A DNA stretch of 34,025 nucleotides. Origin: a virus. The stretch spans positions 1-34,025 of the IMG/VR virus record IMGVR_UViG_3300034103_000777. One strand, given 5' to 3'. Below, in pieces: positions 22,312 to 29,905 of the stretch; position 1 is the first letter of the stretch, and every line of letters starts with the position of its first letter. Made by a program: the position numbers and the translations under genes. Under the pieces are notes generated by a model. It had not been told where the DNA came from. It ran no database searches and saw nothing but the letters and a program-made list of their open reading frames with translations.

Positions 22312-23658
22312 ATGTCAGCTAGTTGGATTAACAAACTGAACGAATCAGATAGCCGTCTTCACAAAGAGGACGTTCTCAAGCAGGCTCTTGAGGCTGCTAC
22401 CCTTGGTAGTACCAATGCACAAGTATTTTTAGGCTTGCTTAAAGCTTGTTACAATCCCTATGTGACATTTGGTGTCAAGCAAATTCCCGACACTGTAGGT
22501 ATAGTTGGCGCTGAGAACCCTTGGCAGGCATTTAATGAACTATTACTTCAATTATCTCAGCGCCAACTGACTGGTCATGCCGCACGTGATGCCATTCTAG
22601 AAATTGCAGAACGGTTTAACAGTGATGAATGGAATACATTCTGTGCCCCTGTACTGCGCCGCGACATGCGGGCAGGTATCTCGTCAACTACTATCAATAA
22701 AATCTGTAAAAAGACAGACTACGAAATTCCCTTGTTCGGTTGCCAACTAGCAACTAACAGCGAAGGTCGCCCTGAAATGAAGGGCATGAAACGACTTGAG
22801 CCTAAGCTTGATGGCGTTCGTGTATTGATGACTGTCATCCCTAGCGACTTTGGTGTCACTGTGGTTAGCTACAGCCGCAACGGCAAAGTCTTTGAGAACT
22901 TTACACACATCGAAGAACAAATTTCATTGAACTGGACAACGATGGTACGTGCATGTGCAGGTGTCGATCAAGGTCGTAGCCTCATTGATGGTTTTGTTCT
23001 CGACGGTGAAGTGATTGGTAACACATTCCAAGAACTCATGCGACAAGCACGCCGTAAAACTGACGTTCAAGCGGATGACAGCGTTTTCAACATCTTTGAT
23101 ATTGTACCATTGAATGAATTCCGTGAAGGACATTGGAATGCTCAACTGAAAAAGCGTATTGCTTTGCTTGACAATATGCGTCCTGTCGTTGACACAATGG
23201 CTAATGTTGAACTGTTGCCTCACATCATGGTTGATCTTGATACTGCCGCAGGCAAAGACCAACTTGAACGCTATGCCAAAGACAACGTGAACGCAGGCTT
23301 TGAGGGTATTATGATTAAGAACATGGATGCACCTTATCTGTGCAAGCGTAGCACTGATTGGATGAAGTGGAAGCCAACTATCACTGTAGACTTAGAGGTT
23401 GTGGGTGTTGAAGAAGGCACTGGTCGTAATGTCGGGCGTTTGGGAGCACTTGTTTGTGCAGGTGTAGATGACGGAAAAGAAATCTCAGTCAACGTTGGTA
23501 GTGGTTTTAGTGATGGTGATCGGGATGACTATTGGACTAACCGCAATATGGTTATTGGTCGAACTGCTGAGGTCTTGTGTGATGTGATTACGCAAAATCA
23601 AGATGGTACTTACAGTTTGCGTTTCCCTCGCTTTGTTCGTTTTAGGGATGACAAGTGA
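22312..23658 (+). CDS. ATP-dependent DNA ligase (T4 gp30-like)
   Basis: This 448-residue ligase seals nicks during replication and repair. The nucleotidylation motif is EPKLDGVRV with lysine 165. Further motifs are SYSRNGKVFENF (III-like region), LDGEVIG, GFEGIMIKN (IV) and WMKWKPTI (V). The C-terminal OB domain follows (GRNVGRLGALVCAG). Length matches T4 gp30 (487) with a slightly shorter N-terminal helical domain. It has its own family promoter and a normal ATG. It should cooperate with the RNase H-like exonuclease at 14664 on Okazaki fragments and after UvsE incision. Confidence 0.92.
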   Translation: MSASWINKLNESDSRLHKEDVLKQALEAATLGSTNAQVFLGLLKACYNPYVTFGVKQIPDTVGIVGAENPWQAFNELLLQLSQRQLTGHAARDAILEIAERFNSDEWNTFCAPVLRRDMRAGISSTTINKICKKTDYEIPLFGCQLATNSEGRPEMKGMKRLEPKLDGVRVLMTVIPSDFGVTVVSYSRNGKVFENFTHIEEQISLNWTTMVRACAGVDQGRSLIDGFVLDGEVIGNTFQELMRQARRKTDVQADDSVFNIFDIVPLNEFREGHWNAQLKKRIALLDNMRPVVDTMANVELLPHIMVDLDTAAGKDQLERYAKDNVNAGFEGIMIKNMDAPYLCKRSTDWMKWKPTITVDLEVVGVEEGTGRNVGRLGALVCAGVDDGKEISVNVGSGFSDGDRDDYWTNRNMVIGRTAEVLCDVITQNQDGTYSLRFPRFVRFRDDK

Positions 23659-23822
23659 TTCCGCATACTGTATATGAAAGATCGATTCTTTTGGAAGAAA
23701 TCGAGCGCGGTGAAAAGGTTGTCATTCCTAGTAGTTTGGAACATGCTGAATTTATGATTAAGGTGGCGCAGGATTATATTGCGAATCACAAACGGCAAAT
23801 GATAGAGGTACTTAAACGATGA
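23655..23822 (+). CDS. Small hypothetical protein, GTG start
   Basis: A 55-residue frame starting at a GTG within the ligase stop (GTGA) and ending with an ATGA overlap into the next gene. It is helical and charged (ERSILLEEIERGEKVVIPSS). The coupled overlaps at both ends are the main support. Confidence 0.5.
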   Translation: MIPHTVYERSILLEEIERGEKVVIPSSLEHAEFMIKVAQDYIANHKRQMIEVLKR

Positions 23823-23974
23823 ATGACAAAGACTTTTTCACCCAATACACTGTCAGTTGGAAACAAGAATATCTAGAATGGTATAATTTTGTTGACACAA
23901 TATCTGAGGTTATGATAGAATCTAGTGACATGAAAGAAGCAAATGAACTTATCGAAAGGATTAAAAAGTTATGA
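23819..23974 (+). CDS. Small hypothetical protein
   Basis: A 51-residue acidic helical frame (MNDKDFFTQYTVSWKQEYLE...) overlapping the previous and next genes by four bases each. Not recognised. Confidence 0.5.
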   Translation: MNDKDFFTQYTVSWKQEYLEWYNFVDTISEVMIESSDMKEANELIERIKKL

Positions 23975-24147
23975 TTAAGATGCTATTGATTTTTGGATTG
24001 TTATTCGCAGGGTTCTATATGGGCATTCAAGCAGTAAGAACATTGAACGGAAAGGAAGCCTGGGTATTGACAAAAACAGTAGGCTATAGTATACTGTGTT
24101 CACTGTTGACGATTGTAGTGTTGGCTTCAATCGTTGTCGTTTTTTAA
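23971..24147 (+). CDS. Small two-pass membrane protein
   Basis: A 58-residue protein with two hydrophobic helices (about 3-20 and 38-58) separated by a short polar loop (RTLNGKEAW). The layout would fit a holin-like or other inner-membrane protein, but small two-helix phage proteins are too varied to assign lysis. It starts by ATGA overlap. Confidence 0.55.
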   Translation: MIKMLLIFGLLFAGFYMGIQAVRTLNGKEAWVLTKTVGYSILCSLLTIVVLASIVVVF

Positions 24148-24155
24148 GGAATCAT

Positions 24156-24242
24156 ATGATCAATGATCGTTGGCTTAGGCCCTTGTATTTTGCATTGGGT
24201 TTTGTTTTTTGTTTTTATCTTTTTTCTACTGGAGTTATTTAA
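24156..24242 (+). CDS. 28-residue single-pass membrane peptide
   Basis: A short frame (MINDRWLRPLYFALGFVFCF...) with a single Phe-rich hydrophobic helix. AAGGA lies upstream and its stop overlaps the first base of the next gene's ATG. Position next to other envelope proteins suggests a membrane role. Confidence 0.45.
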   Translation: MINDRWLRPLYFALGFVFCFYLFSTGVI

Positions 24243-25052
24243 ATGAATCGTTTTATTAAAGTTGGTTTTGTTCTCGCCGCAGTTGCTTTGACCTCTGCTT
24301 GTACTCGTATCGAGACTGGTGAAGTTGGTGTGCGAGTTGGTTTTGATAAACAGGTACAGCCCGGCGAACTTATGCCCGGCACTGGCTTTTTCGGTCTACA
24401 TCAAGTCATGATTGGTGATGTGCTAACATTCCCGATCAAGGATGTTAATGTGGTCTTGGAGAATATGACTCCAGTGGCCAAAGACAACTCAACCATGAAA
24501 GATTTGGATGCTGTGGTTGTTTATAACATCAATCCACAGAATGTTGCCGAACTGTATTCTACTAAGAACAAGAGCTTTCACGCTGACTTCAAAGGCGACA
24601 CTTATGTAATGTACAACTACATTGTTCAGAATGCTCGTAACGCTATCTACAAGGCGGCACGAAAGTACGAAGCACTGGACATGGCAGACAATCGCACTGA
24701 AATGGAAAACTTTATCAAAGAAGAAATCGTTCGTAACCTTGCTGAAGAAAAGTTGGACGGTTCAATTATGATCAGTCAGGTTATGATTCGTAACGTCTTG
24801 CCCAGCGACACAGTGGTCGAGTCAGCTAACGCATTGGTTCGTAGTAAGAACGAATTGAAGCAGAAGGAAGTCGAAGTTAAGACTGCTGAAGCTGAAAGCC
24901 GTCGTATGGCAGCACTGGCTAATAACTCTGGAGCAAGTATTCAGTTTATGCAGGCACAGGCCATGTTGAATATCTCCGAAGGTATCAAGAATGGACAAGT
25001 ACAGACCATTGTTGTTCCAAGTAACTTCAATGCGCTAATGATGCCTAAATAA
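24243..25052 (+). CDS. SPFH/prohibitin-like lipoprotein
   Basis: This 269-residue protein of the SPFH (band 7/prohibitin) family has an N-terminal lipoprotein signal with the lipobox LTSAC (Cys20). The band-7 domain follows: TRIETGEVGVRVGFDKQV, PVAKDNSTMKDLDAVVVYNI, and the helix ESANALVRSKNELKQKEVEV. The C-terminal coiled coil carries the ISEGIKNGQVQTIVVPS ending typical of the family. Such proteins build ring- or cage-like membrane assemblies. A phage copy anchored by lipid could remodel the host envelope or modulate membrane proteases such as FtsH, the partner of bacterial HflKC (inference). Confidence 0.8.
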   Translation: MNRFIKVGFVLAAVALTSACTRIETGEVGVRVGFDKQVQPGELMPGTGFFGLHQVMIGDVLTFPIKDVNVVLENMTPVAKDNSTMKDLDAVVVYNINPQNVAELYSTKNKSFHADFKGDTYVMYNYIVQNARNAIYKAARKYEALDMADNRTEMENFIKEEIVRNLAEEKLDGSIMISQVMIRNVLPSDTVVESANALVRSKNELKQKEVEVKTAEAESRRMAALANNSGASIQFMQAQAMLNISEGIKNGQVQTIVVPSNFNALMMPK

Positions 25053-25057
25053 ACACA

Positions 25058-25330
25058 ATGAATCTTGCTGACTATTTTGCACTAAACAGATATCACGGCA
25101 AGTATCAAATAGGAGACCGTATCATTGGAAAATGGCACGGTATCCCATTTGTGGGAACAGTATACAACGATAGCGTAGTCTCTGAAATTGAGGGGCCGAA
25201 GCTATCAGTGCATTCTGATTTGCCTATCAAGTATAAAGATAAGTACTATAACATTATCAACCCCAAGCACAAAGATATACGCAAACTTAAGGAAATAGGA
25301 GAAAAAGATGGTAACAATCGTAAAGCATGA
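25058..25330 (+). CDS. Hypothetical protein
   Basis: This 90-residue, basic, strand-rich protein (YQIGDRIIGKWHGIPFVGTVYND) has an SH3-like alternation but no firm family. It follows the SPFH gene after five bases and overlaps the next gene by 23 bases. Confidence 0.6.
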   Translation: MNLADYFALNRYHGKYQIGDRIIGKWHGIPFVGTVYNDSVVSEIEGPKLSVHSDLPIKYKDKYYNIINPKHKDIRKLKEIGEKDGNNRKA

Positions 25331-25967
25331 ATGGCATCAACACGATAGACAATATGCGATTGAACTGGATGAAGCACTATTAAGTGAAATATATCCTGAC
25401 TTGGATGAGGAAGAGATTGCACAGAAACTCGCAGACATTGAATCAGGTGAAGTTGATTACGAAGAAGTTATCAATGATGCCTACGAAAATGATGTAGAGA
25501 TTGAATGGGACTTTCAATACGATGACTGCTGGACTGACCGAAAAGGTGGTTATGATGTTACCTACGAACTAGGTGATGAAGATAGTTGGCATCACGAACC
25601 CGAACCTGACCCACCAACACACAAGTGTACTAACTGCAAGTGGGAAGGCAGTGAATACGAAGCTGATTGGCAATGGCAAGACAAAGATGGCAATGACTTA
25701 GATGAACCTAAAAAGGTTTGTAAGTATTGCGAAAGCGATATTGCACTGACTGAGTTTGGCGTACAGAAGAAGAAAGAATCTGATGAACGTACTGCACGAT
25801 GGCTTAAAGAAGCGGCAGAGGATGAAAAAGCTGTTCCTTGTTTCAGTTGCGGTATGATGCACAAAGAAAGTGAACTGCCTGAAGTCAAAGAAACTGGTTA
25901 CTACTGTCCTGATTGTAATGAAGATTGGGTTATGATGGATAGCCGGGAAGAATCTAACGATGATTGA
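25308..25967 (+). CDS. Acidic protein with two zinc-ribbon-like CxxC pairs
   Basis: This 219-residue protein has a very acidic N-terminal half. The C-terminal half carries four CxxC knuckles: CTNC, CKYC, CFSC and CPDC, forming two likely zinc ribbons (first pair with second, third with fourth). No catalytic motif is seen. Zinc ribbons of this sort mediate nucleic-acid or protein contacts, including transcription. The precise role is unknown. AGGAGA ribosome site. Confidence 0.65.
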   Translation: MVTIVKHEWHQHDRQYAIELDEALLSEIYPDLDEEEIAQKLADIESGEVDYEEVINDAYENDVEIEWDFQYDDCWTDRKGGYDVTYELGDEDSWHHEPEPDPPTHKCTNCKWEGSEYEADWQWQDKDGNDLDEPKKVCKYCESDIALTEFGVQKKKESDERTARWLKEAAEDEKAVPCFSCGMMHKESELPEVKETGYYCPDCNEDWVMMDSREESNDD

Positions 25968-26184
25968 CGATATTGTAGGAAAAAGCCACACATTTGAAGA
26001 TGGCGATAGCATAACTATCACGCAAATAAAGATACGTGATGGCGGTATACCATGGGTAACATACCAAATTCAACAAGGCCCGGGCATACCTAGACGATTA
26101 GTTATGTCATTGATTGAATTTACAAACACATACGGGCATTTATTCGGGATAAGTGAAGACAATTTGCCTGACTTTCCTGACTAA
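25960..26184 (+). CDS. Hypothetical small protein
   Basis: This 74-residue protein overlaps the upstream stop by eight bases. It is beta-rich at the start (SITITQIKIRDGGIPWVTYQI). Its stop codon lies inside the CTAAATACT box that precedes the next gene. Not recognised. Confidence 0.55.
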   Translation: MIDDIVGKSHTFEDGDSITITQIKIRDGGIPWVTYQIQQGPGIPRRLVMSLIEFTNTYGHLFGISEDNLPDFPD

Positions 26185-26189
26185 ATACT
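26181..26189 (+). promoter_or_regulatory. CTAAATACT late-type box
   Basis: CTAAATACT lies five bases before the ATG of 26195 and overlaps the upstream stop. It resembles the T4 late promoter core. No Shine-Dalgarno sequence is present between it and the ATG. Confidence 0.35.
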
Positions 26190-26194
26190 AGCTT

Positions 26195-27736
26195 ATGAAA
26201 AAACTTTTAAGCCTTTCCAATATAACATTGTTGGTTGCACTGGCATTGAGTACAGTTGCAGCCTACTATAGTATTATAGGTTTAACTGCTATCTTTGCTG
26301 GAGCAGTTATTCCTATTATTATAATGGGTTCTATTCTAGAAGTAGGAAAGATCACTACTACTGTTTGGCTACGTAAGTACTGGCATCGTGCTAGTCTTTC
26401 TATTAAAATGTACTTGGTGCCGGCTGTAATATTACTTGCCTTTTTAACCAGTATGGGCATCTTTGGCTTTTTAAGTAAAGCACACAGCGACAATAACTTA
26501 GTATCAGGGGATGTGCAAGCCAAGATTGCAGTCTACGATGAAAAGATTAAAACAGCAAGGGAAAATATAGATGCAAATCGCAAAGCACTCAAGCAAATGG
26601 ATGAGGCTGTGGACCAAGTTATGGGTCGAAGTCAAGATGAAAAAGGTGCGGACAAAGCGGTTTCGCTACGTAGAGGGCAGGCCAAAGAACGCACTAGATT
26701 ACTTTCTGAGATTACAGCCGAACAGAAAGTTATTGCCCAACTTAGTGAAGAACGGGCACCCATTGCCGCTGAAGTACGTAAGGTCGAGGCGGAAGTAGGC
26801 CCAATAAAGTATATTGCCGCGTTTATTTACGGCGATAACCCTGATACAAATTTATTAGAAGCCGCTGTTCGTTGGGTCATTATTCTTATTGTTATTGTTT
26901 TTGATCCATTAGCTATTGCACTTGTATTGGCTGCTAACTCAAGTAGAAAATGGGATGAAGAGGAAGAAATTATTCCCTTACCTGTAGTAGAAGTTAGTGA
27001 TAAGCCGGTGCCAGAAGAAATAACTCCTGAATCTGAACCGGTTGTTGAAACACCAAAACCTGAACCAATACAATTTGTTGATCCGGGTGAGCACCCAAAA
27101 GATTTTGATGACAAGATTACAGAAGAAGTGATAACTGAATCACCATTGCCGGAACCAGATCCTGTTGTAAAATCTGAACCAGAGAAGTCTTTACTAGAAC
27201 AGCATCCGTACTTGACAGCAGGATTCCCGCATTTTAAAGATTTAACTCCACTGGTTCATAAGCCCGAAGTAAAAGAAGAACCAATAGTCGTGATAACAGA
27301 AGATGAAATGGCAGCAACTGCATCATCTGATGTAAGAATATCATCTGAGCCGGCATTTAAAGAAGTAGACGGCGGGTATGTTATCTATGACGGCAAGATG
27401 ATAGCAAAAGATGCATTGAAAGAAATGAAACCTCAACTCTTTAAGTTGACTGCTGATTCAGGTGTACCGGTGTCTACTAGCTTCGGCACACAATTCCCTA
27501 GGACAGCACATAAAGGTGATACATTCATTCGTGTCGATACACTTCCTAATCGTGTATTCAAGTTTGATGGCAAGCGTTGGTTTGAAATTAACAAAGACAC
27601 TGTTGATGCGTACTTGTATGATGAAAACTATATCAAGTACCTGATTGTAAAGATTGATAACGGTGAGTATGATTTAGATTTGTTGTCAGATAAAGAAAAA
27701 GAACAAATCGAATATTACCTTAACTCTAGTAAGTAA
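26195..27736 (+). CDS. Large membrane protein with coiled coil and acidic Pro-rich linker
   Basis: This 513-residue protein has three hydrophobic segments near the N-terminus (about 8-28, 30-50, 73-95), a charged coiled-coil region (about 105-205) and a fourth membrane helix (about 226-247). A long Pro/Glu/Val-rich linker (about 255-350) and a compact C-terminal domain (VFKFDGKRWFEINKDTV...) follow. No enzyme motif is visible. The topology would span the inner membrane with a soluble tail. Such proteins occur in large phages of uncertain role. The late-type box upstream suggests late expression. A membrane-organising or virion-associated role is inferred. Confidence 0.65.
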   Translation: MKKLLSLSNITLLVALALSTVAAYYSIIGLTAIFAGAVIPIIIMGSILEVGKITTTVWLRKYWHRASLSIKMYLVPAVILLAFLTSMGIFGFLSKAHSDNNLVSGDVQAKIAVYDEKIKTARENIDANRKALKQMDEAVDQVMGRSQDEKGADKAVSLRRGQAKERTRLLSEITAEQKVIAQLSEERAPIAAEVRKVEAEVGPIKYIAAFIYGDNPDTNLLEAAVRWVIILIVIVFDPLAIALVLAANSSRKWDEEEEIIPLPVVEVSDKPVPEEITPESEPVVETPKPEPIQFVDPGEHPKDFDDKITEEVITESPLPEPDPVVKSEPEKSLLEQHPYLTAGFPHFKDLTPLVHKPEVKEEPIVVITEDEMAATASSDVRISSEPAFKEVDGGYVIYDGKMIAKDALKEMKPQLFKLTADSGVPVSTSFGTQFPRTAHKGDTFIRVDTLPNRVFKFDGKRWFEINKDTVDAYLYDENYIKYLIVKIDNGEYDLDLLSDKEKEQIEYYLNSSK

Positions 27737-27738
27737 TC

Positions 27739-27773
27739 AAGATTAGCAGTATAATTTATACTTCTAATCTTTT
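27739..27773. terminator. AT-rich hairpin terminator before clpX
   Basis: AAGATTAG/CTAATCTT arms, then after one mismatch AGTATA/TATACT, enclose a three-base loop, followed by a short T-run. It is nearly symmetric and so might act in both directions. It separates the membrane-protein gene from clpX. Confidence 0.6.
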
Positions 27774-27788
27774 CATGATATATAAAGA

Positions 27789-28994
27789 ATGACCCAAGAA
27801 AACAACAAACTAGACCATTGTTCCTTTTGCGGCAATCACAAAGATGTAGTCAAAAAGCTAATCGTAAGTGAGTCCGTAGCAATTTGCAGTGATTGCATAG
27901 ACCTTTGCACACAACTTATAAAAGACGATGTAACTATTGATATAGACAAAGACACTCCGCCTAACTTAGATCCAGTAGAAATCAAAGCATACTTAGACAA
28001 GTATGTGATTGGCCAAAGTTCTGCTAAAATGGTATTAAGCGTTGCTATCGCTAACCACTATAAACGAATTGAAAATCCACCTAAAGACTTAGAAATTTCA
28101 AAAGGTAACATCTTACTAGTTGGACCGACTGGTTCAGGAAAAACCTTACTAGCGAAGACTGTGGCAAAGTTTCTAAATGTTCCGTTGATCGTTGCTGACG
28201 CTACAAGCTTGACCGAAGCAGGCTATGTAGGTGATGATGTTGAATCAATGATTAGTATGCTTGTTAATGCAGCCGGTGGTGATGTTAAATTAGCTGAAAG
28301 GGGTATTGTATTTGTTGATGAAATTGACAAAATTGCCCGTAAGTCTGAAGGTACTAGTATCACAAGAGATGTGAGTGGTGAAGGTGTTCAGCAAGCGTTG
28401 CTTAAACTAGTCGAAGGTACTACATGTCGCATTCCAGCTAGTGGTGGTCGTAAGCACCCAGGCGGCGATATGCTTGAAGTTAACACAAAGAACATATTAT
28501 TCATTGCAGGTGGTGCATTTGTTGGACTGAAAGATATTATAAAGTCACGCAAGAAGGGTACTACAATTGGATTCGGCGCTTCAATCAAATCTAGTGATGA
28601 ACAAATAAGCCTTGAACATGTTACACCGGACGATCTAACACGATTTGGTATGATTCCTGAGTTCATTGGACGTTTCACTACTACAGTAGCATTGGAAGAT
28701 TTGAATAAAGAACAGTTGCTACAAGTATTAACTGAAATCAAAAACAACTATATCAATCAGTATCAATACTTGTTTGAGATTGACAAAGTTAAGTTAACAT
28801 TTGAACCTGAGTCACTGGATCAGATTGCAGAAAATTGCTTAAAACTAAAGACAGGTGCACGTGGGCTACACACTGAAATTGAAAAGGTGTTGATGCCTCA
28901 CATGTATAATCTTAGGAATTACAGTAAGAACAATATCACTGAGATAAACATATCACGTGCTATGGTGCTAGAACCTAAATCACTGTTGACCTAA
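27789..28994 (+). CDS. clpX: ClpX-like AAA+ unfoldase
   Basis: This 401-residue protein is a complete ClpX homologue (E. coli 424). The N-terminal zinc domain has Cys11/14 and Cys33/36. AAA+ motifs are Walker A GPTGSGKT (112-119), pore loop GYVG (145-148), Walker B VDEID (176-180), RKH loop (221-223), arginine-finger IGRF (293-296) and sensor 2 GARGL (356-360). The IGF loop that docks on ClpP is kept (TIGFGAS, 259-265). It would unfold substrates and feed them to ClpP, either the phage ClpP at 32686 or the host's. A weak ribosome site (ATAAAG) precedes the ATG. Phage-borne ClpX is unusual. Confidence 0.93.
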   Translation: MTQENNKLDHCSFCGNHKDVVKKLIVSESVAICSDCIDLCTQLIKDDVTIDIDKDTPPNLDPVEIKAYLDKYVIGQSSAKMVLSVAIANHYKRIENPPKDLEISKGNILLVGPTGSGKTLLAKTVAKFLNVPLIVADATSLTEAGYVGDDVESMISMLVNAAGGDVKLAERGIVFVDEIDKIARKSEGTSITRDVSGEGVQQALLKLVEGTTCRIPASGGRKHPGGDMLEVNTKNILFIAGGAFVGLKDIIKSRKKGTTIGFGASIKSSDEQISLEHVTPDDLTRFGMIPEFIGRFTTTVALEDLNKEQLLQVLTEIKNNYINQYQYLFEIDKVKLTFEPESLDQIAENCLKLKTGARGLHTEIEKVLMPHMYNLRNYSKNNITEINISRAMVLEPKSLLT

Positions 28995-29021
28995 ATAGTA
29001 GATTTTTTTGCGTATTTTTAT

Positions 29022-29033
29022 TATAATAAATAC
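29022..29033 (+). promoter_or_regulatory. TATAAT/ATAAATAC box before the hsp20 gene
   Basis: TATAATAAATAC combines a -10-like TATAAT with the late-type ATAAATAC. No TTGACA is seen at 17 bp. A start near 29034-29040 would give a leader of about 60 bases holding two hairpins. Confidence 0.4.
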
Positions 29034-29038
29034 GAGTT

Positions 29039-29090
29039 CAGATGCCGATGGTCGGGTCTGAAATCAAACGTCATACTTGCTTAATAGGAG
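29039..29090 (+). promoter_or_regulatory. Candidate ROSE-like RNA thermometer in the hsp20 leader
   Basis: Two elements lie in the leader. Hairpin 1 (29039-29060) pairs CAGAT and CCGA with TCGG and GTCTG around a TGG loop. Hairpin 2 pairs TTGCT (29077-29081) with the Shine-Dalgarno AGGAG (29086-29090) over a TAAT loop, including a G-G mismatch. UYGCU pairing with the ribosome site through a G-G pair is the hallmark of ROSE elements, which control small heat-shock genes. Heat melting would free the site. This is a structural reading by eye without energy calculation. Confidence 0.5.
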
Positions 29091-29096
29091 AAAAAC

Positions 29097-29540
29097 ATGA
29101 CAAAAACTTTATCCCTTCGTTCCCTCGACATTCCGTCAATCACTAAATTTGGTATCGGTTTCGATAACATGTTTGATGAATTGATGCGAATCAATAGTCA
29201 ACAATCCCTAAACTATCCCCCATACAATATCGTAAAACAGACAGAAGATACCTTCTATATTGAAGTTGCTACTGCTGGTTTCCGTGAAGGAGAAATTGAA
29301 ATCAATTTAGACAACCGTCTATTGACTATTAAGGGACGAAATGTACGTGATGAAAATGCATCGCATGAATACTTACATCGTGGAATTAGCAGCCGAGACT
29401 TTGAACGTGAGTTTACACTTGCTGAACATGTCGAAGTTGTCAATGCTAGTCAACAAGATGGCATTCTAACCATCTATTTGGAACGCAGAGTTCCAGAAGA
29501 AAAGAAGCCAAAAGCTATTGTAATTAATTACACTAAATAA
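29097..29540 (+). CDS. Hsp20/alpha-crystallin small heat-shock protein (IbpA-like)
   Basis: This 147-residue protein has the alpha-crystallin domain at about 40-135: PPYNIVKQTEDTFYIEVATAGF, then LTIKGR, and the closing DGILTIYLERRVPEEKKPK followed by AIVI, an I/V-x-I/V tail used for oligomer contact. It resembles bacterial IbpA. It binds unfolding proteins and hands them to other chaperones. The gene lies between clpX and clpS, has a thermometer-like leader and is closed by a strong terminator. It may hold phage or host proteins soluble during infection (inference). Confidence 0.92.
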   Translation: MTKTLSLRSLDIPSITKFGIGFDNMFDELMRINSQQSLNYPPYNIVKQTEDTFYIEVATAGFREGEIEINLDNRLLTIKGRNVRDENASHEYLHRGISSRDFEREFTLAEHVEVVNASQQDGILTIYLERRVPEEKKPKAIVINYTK

Positions 29541-29553
29541 TATAATGTAATAT

Positions 29554-29582
29554 GTGTGCGGTCACCCGATCGCACACTTTTT
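29554..29582 (+). terminator. Intrinsic terminator after hsp20
   Basis: GTGTGCGGTC and GATCGCACAC form a ten-pair stem (one G-T) with loop ACCC, followed by five T. It is a strong terminator that separates hsp20 from clpS, whose ATG is only 12 bases downstream. Confidence 0.88.
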
Positions 29583-29593
29583 GAAAGAAAAAA

Positions 29594-29899
29594 ATGTCTA
29601 AAACAGATACTAAAGTAAAGATCAAACCTAACATCGCTCTACAAGAGCCTCCTCTATTCAGAATCATCTACATCAATGATGATGTGACTTCTATGGAGTT
29701 TGTTGTAGGGTCATTAATTGATTACTTCAATTACACTTCTGACTCAGCCGTGAATATCACACAAAATATTCATGAAGAAGGAAGTGCAATAGTAGCAATT
29801 CTTCCTTATGAGATTGCAGAACAAAAAGGCATTGAAGTTACTCTAGATGCTAGAGCACAAGGGTATCCGTTACAAGTTAAGGTAGAAGCAGAAGTTTAA
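29594..29899 (+). CDS. clpS: ClpS-like N-degron adaptor
   Basis: This 101-residue protein is the ClpS fold with a disordered N-terminal tail. FRIIYINDDVTSMEFVV carries the N-degron pocket residues Asn28-Asp29-Asp30, Thr32 and Met34; His60 (NIHEEG) matches the pocket histidine. ClpS normally delivers proteins with bulky N-terminal residues to ClpA, not ClpX. No ClpA is in the window, so it likely uses host ClpA or redirects it, unless phage ClpX has evolved to accept it. The weak ribosome site is in AAAGAAAAAA directly after the hsp20 terminator. Its stop overlaps that of the convergent minus-strand gene. Confidence 0.9.
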   Translation: MSKTDTKVKIKPNIALQEPPLFRIIYINDDVTSMEFVVGSLIDYFNYTSDSAVNITQNIHEEGSAIVAILPYEIAEQKGIEVTLDARAQGYPLQVKVEAEV

Positions 29900-29905
29900 A
29901 CTTCT
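29890..29905. repeat. 16-bp palindrome at overlapping convergent stops
   Basis: AGAAGTTT and AAACTTCT form a perfect palindrome that contains both the clpS stop and the stop of the minus-strand gene. With no GC core or loop it is a poor terminator. It is probably a by-product of the convergent overlap. Confidence 0.4.

Noticed and set aside
25592-26021. Two minus-strand frames over the zinc-ribbon gene
   Set aside because: The plus frame has four CxxC knuckles and overlaps that fit the operon. The minus frames are compositional shadows.
27462-27644. 60-residue plus frame within the membrane-protein gene
   Set aside because: Embedded shadow with no upstream signal.
28994-29027. Sigma70 promoter with a 17-bp spaced -35 box for hsp20
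   Set aside because: TATAAT is clear, but the expected -35 position reads TAGATT. Only the late-type or extended -10 reading is kept.
29890-29905. Palindrome at convergent stops considered as a bidirectional terminator or protein-binding site
   Set aside because: No GC stem or loop, and it follows from two overlapping stop codons. Kept only as a low-confidence repeat.
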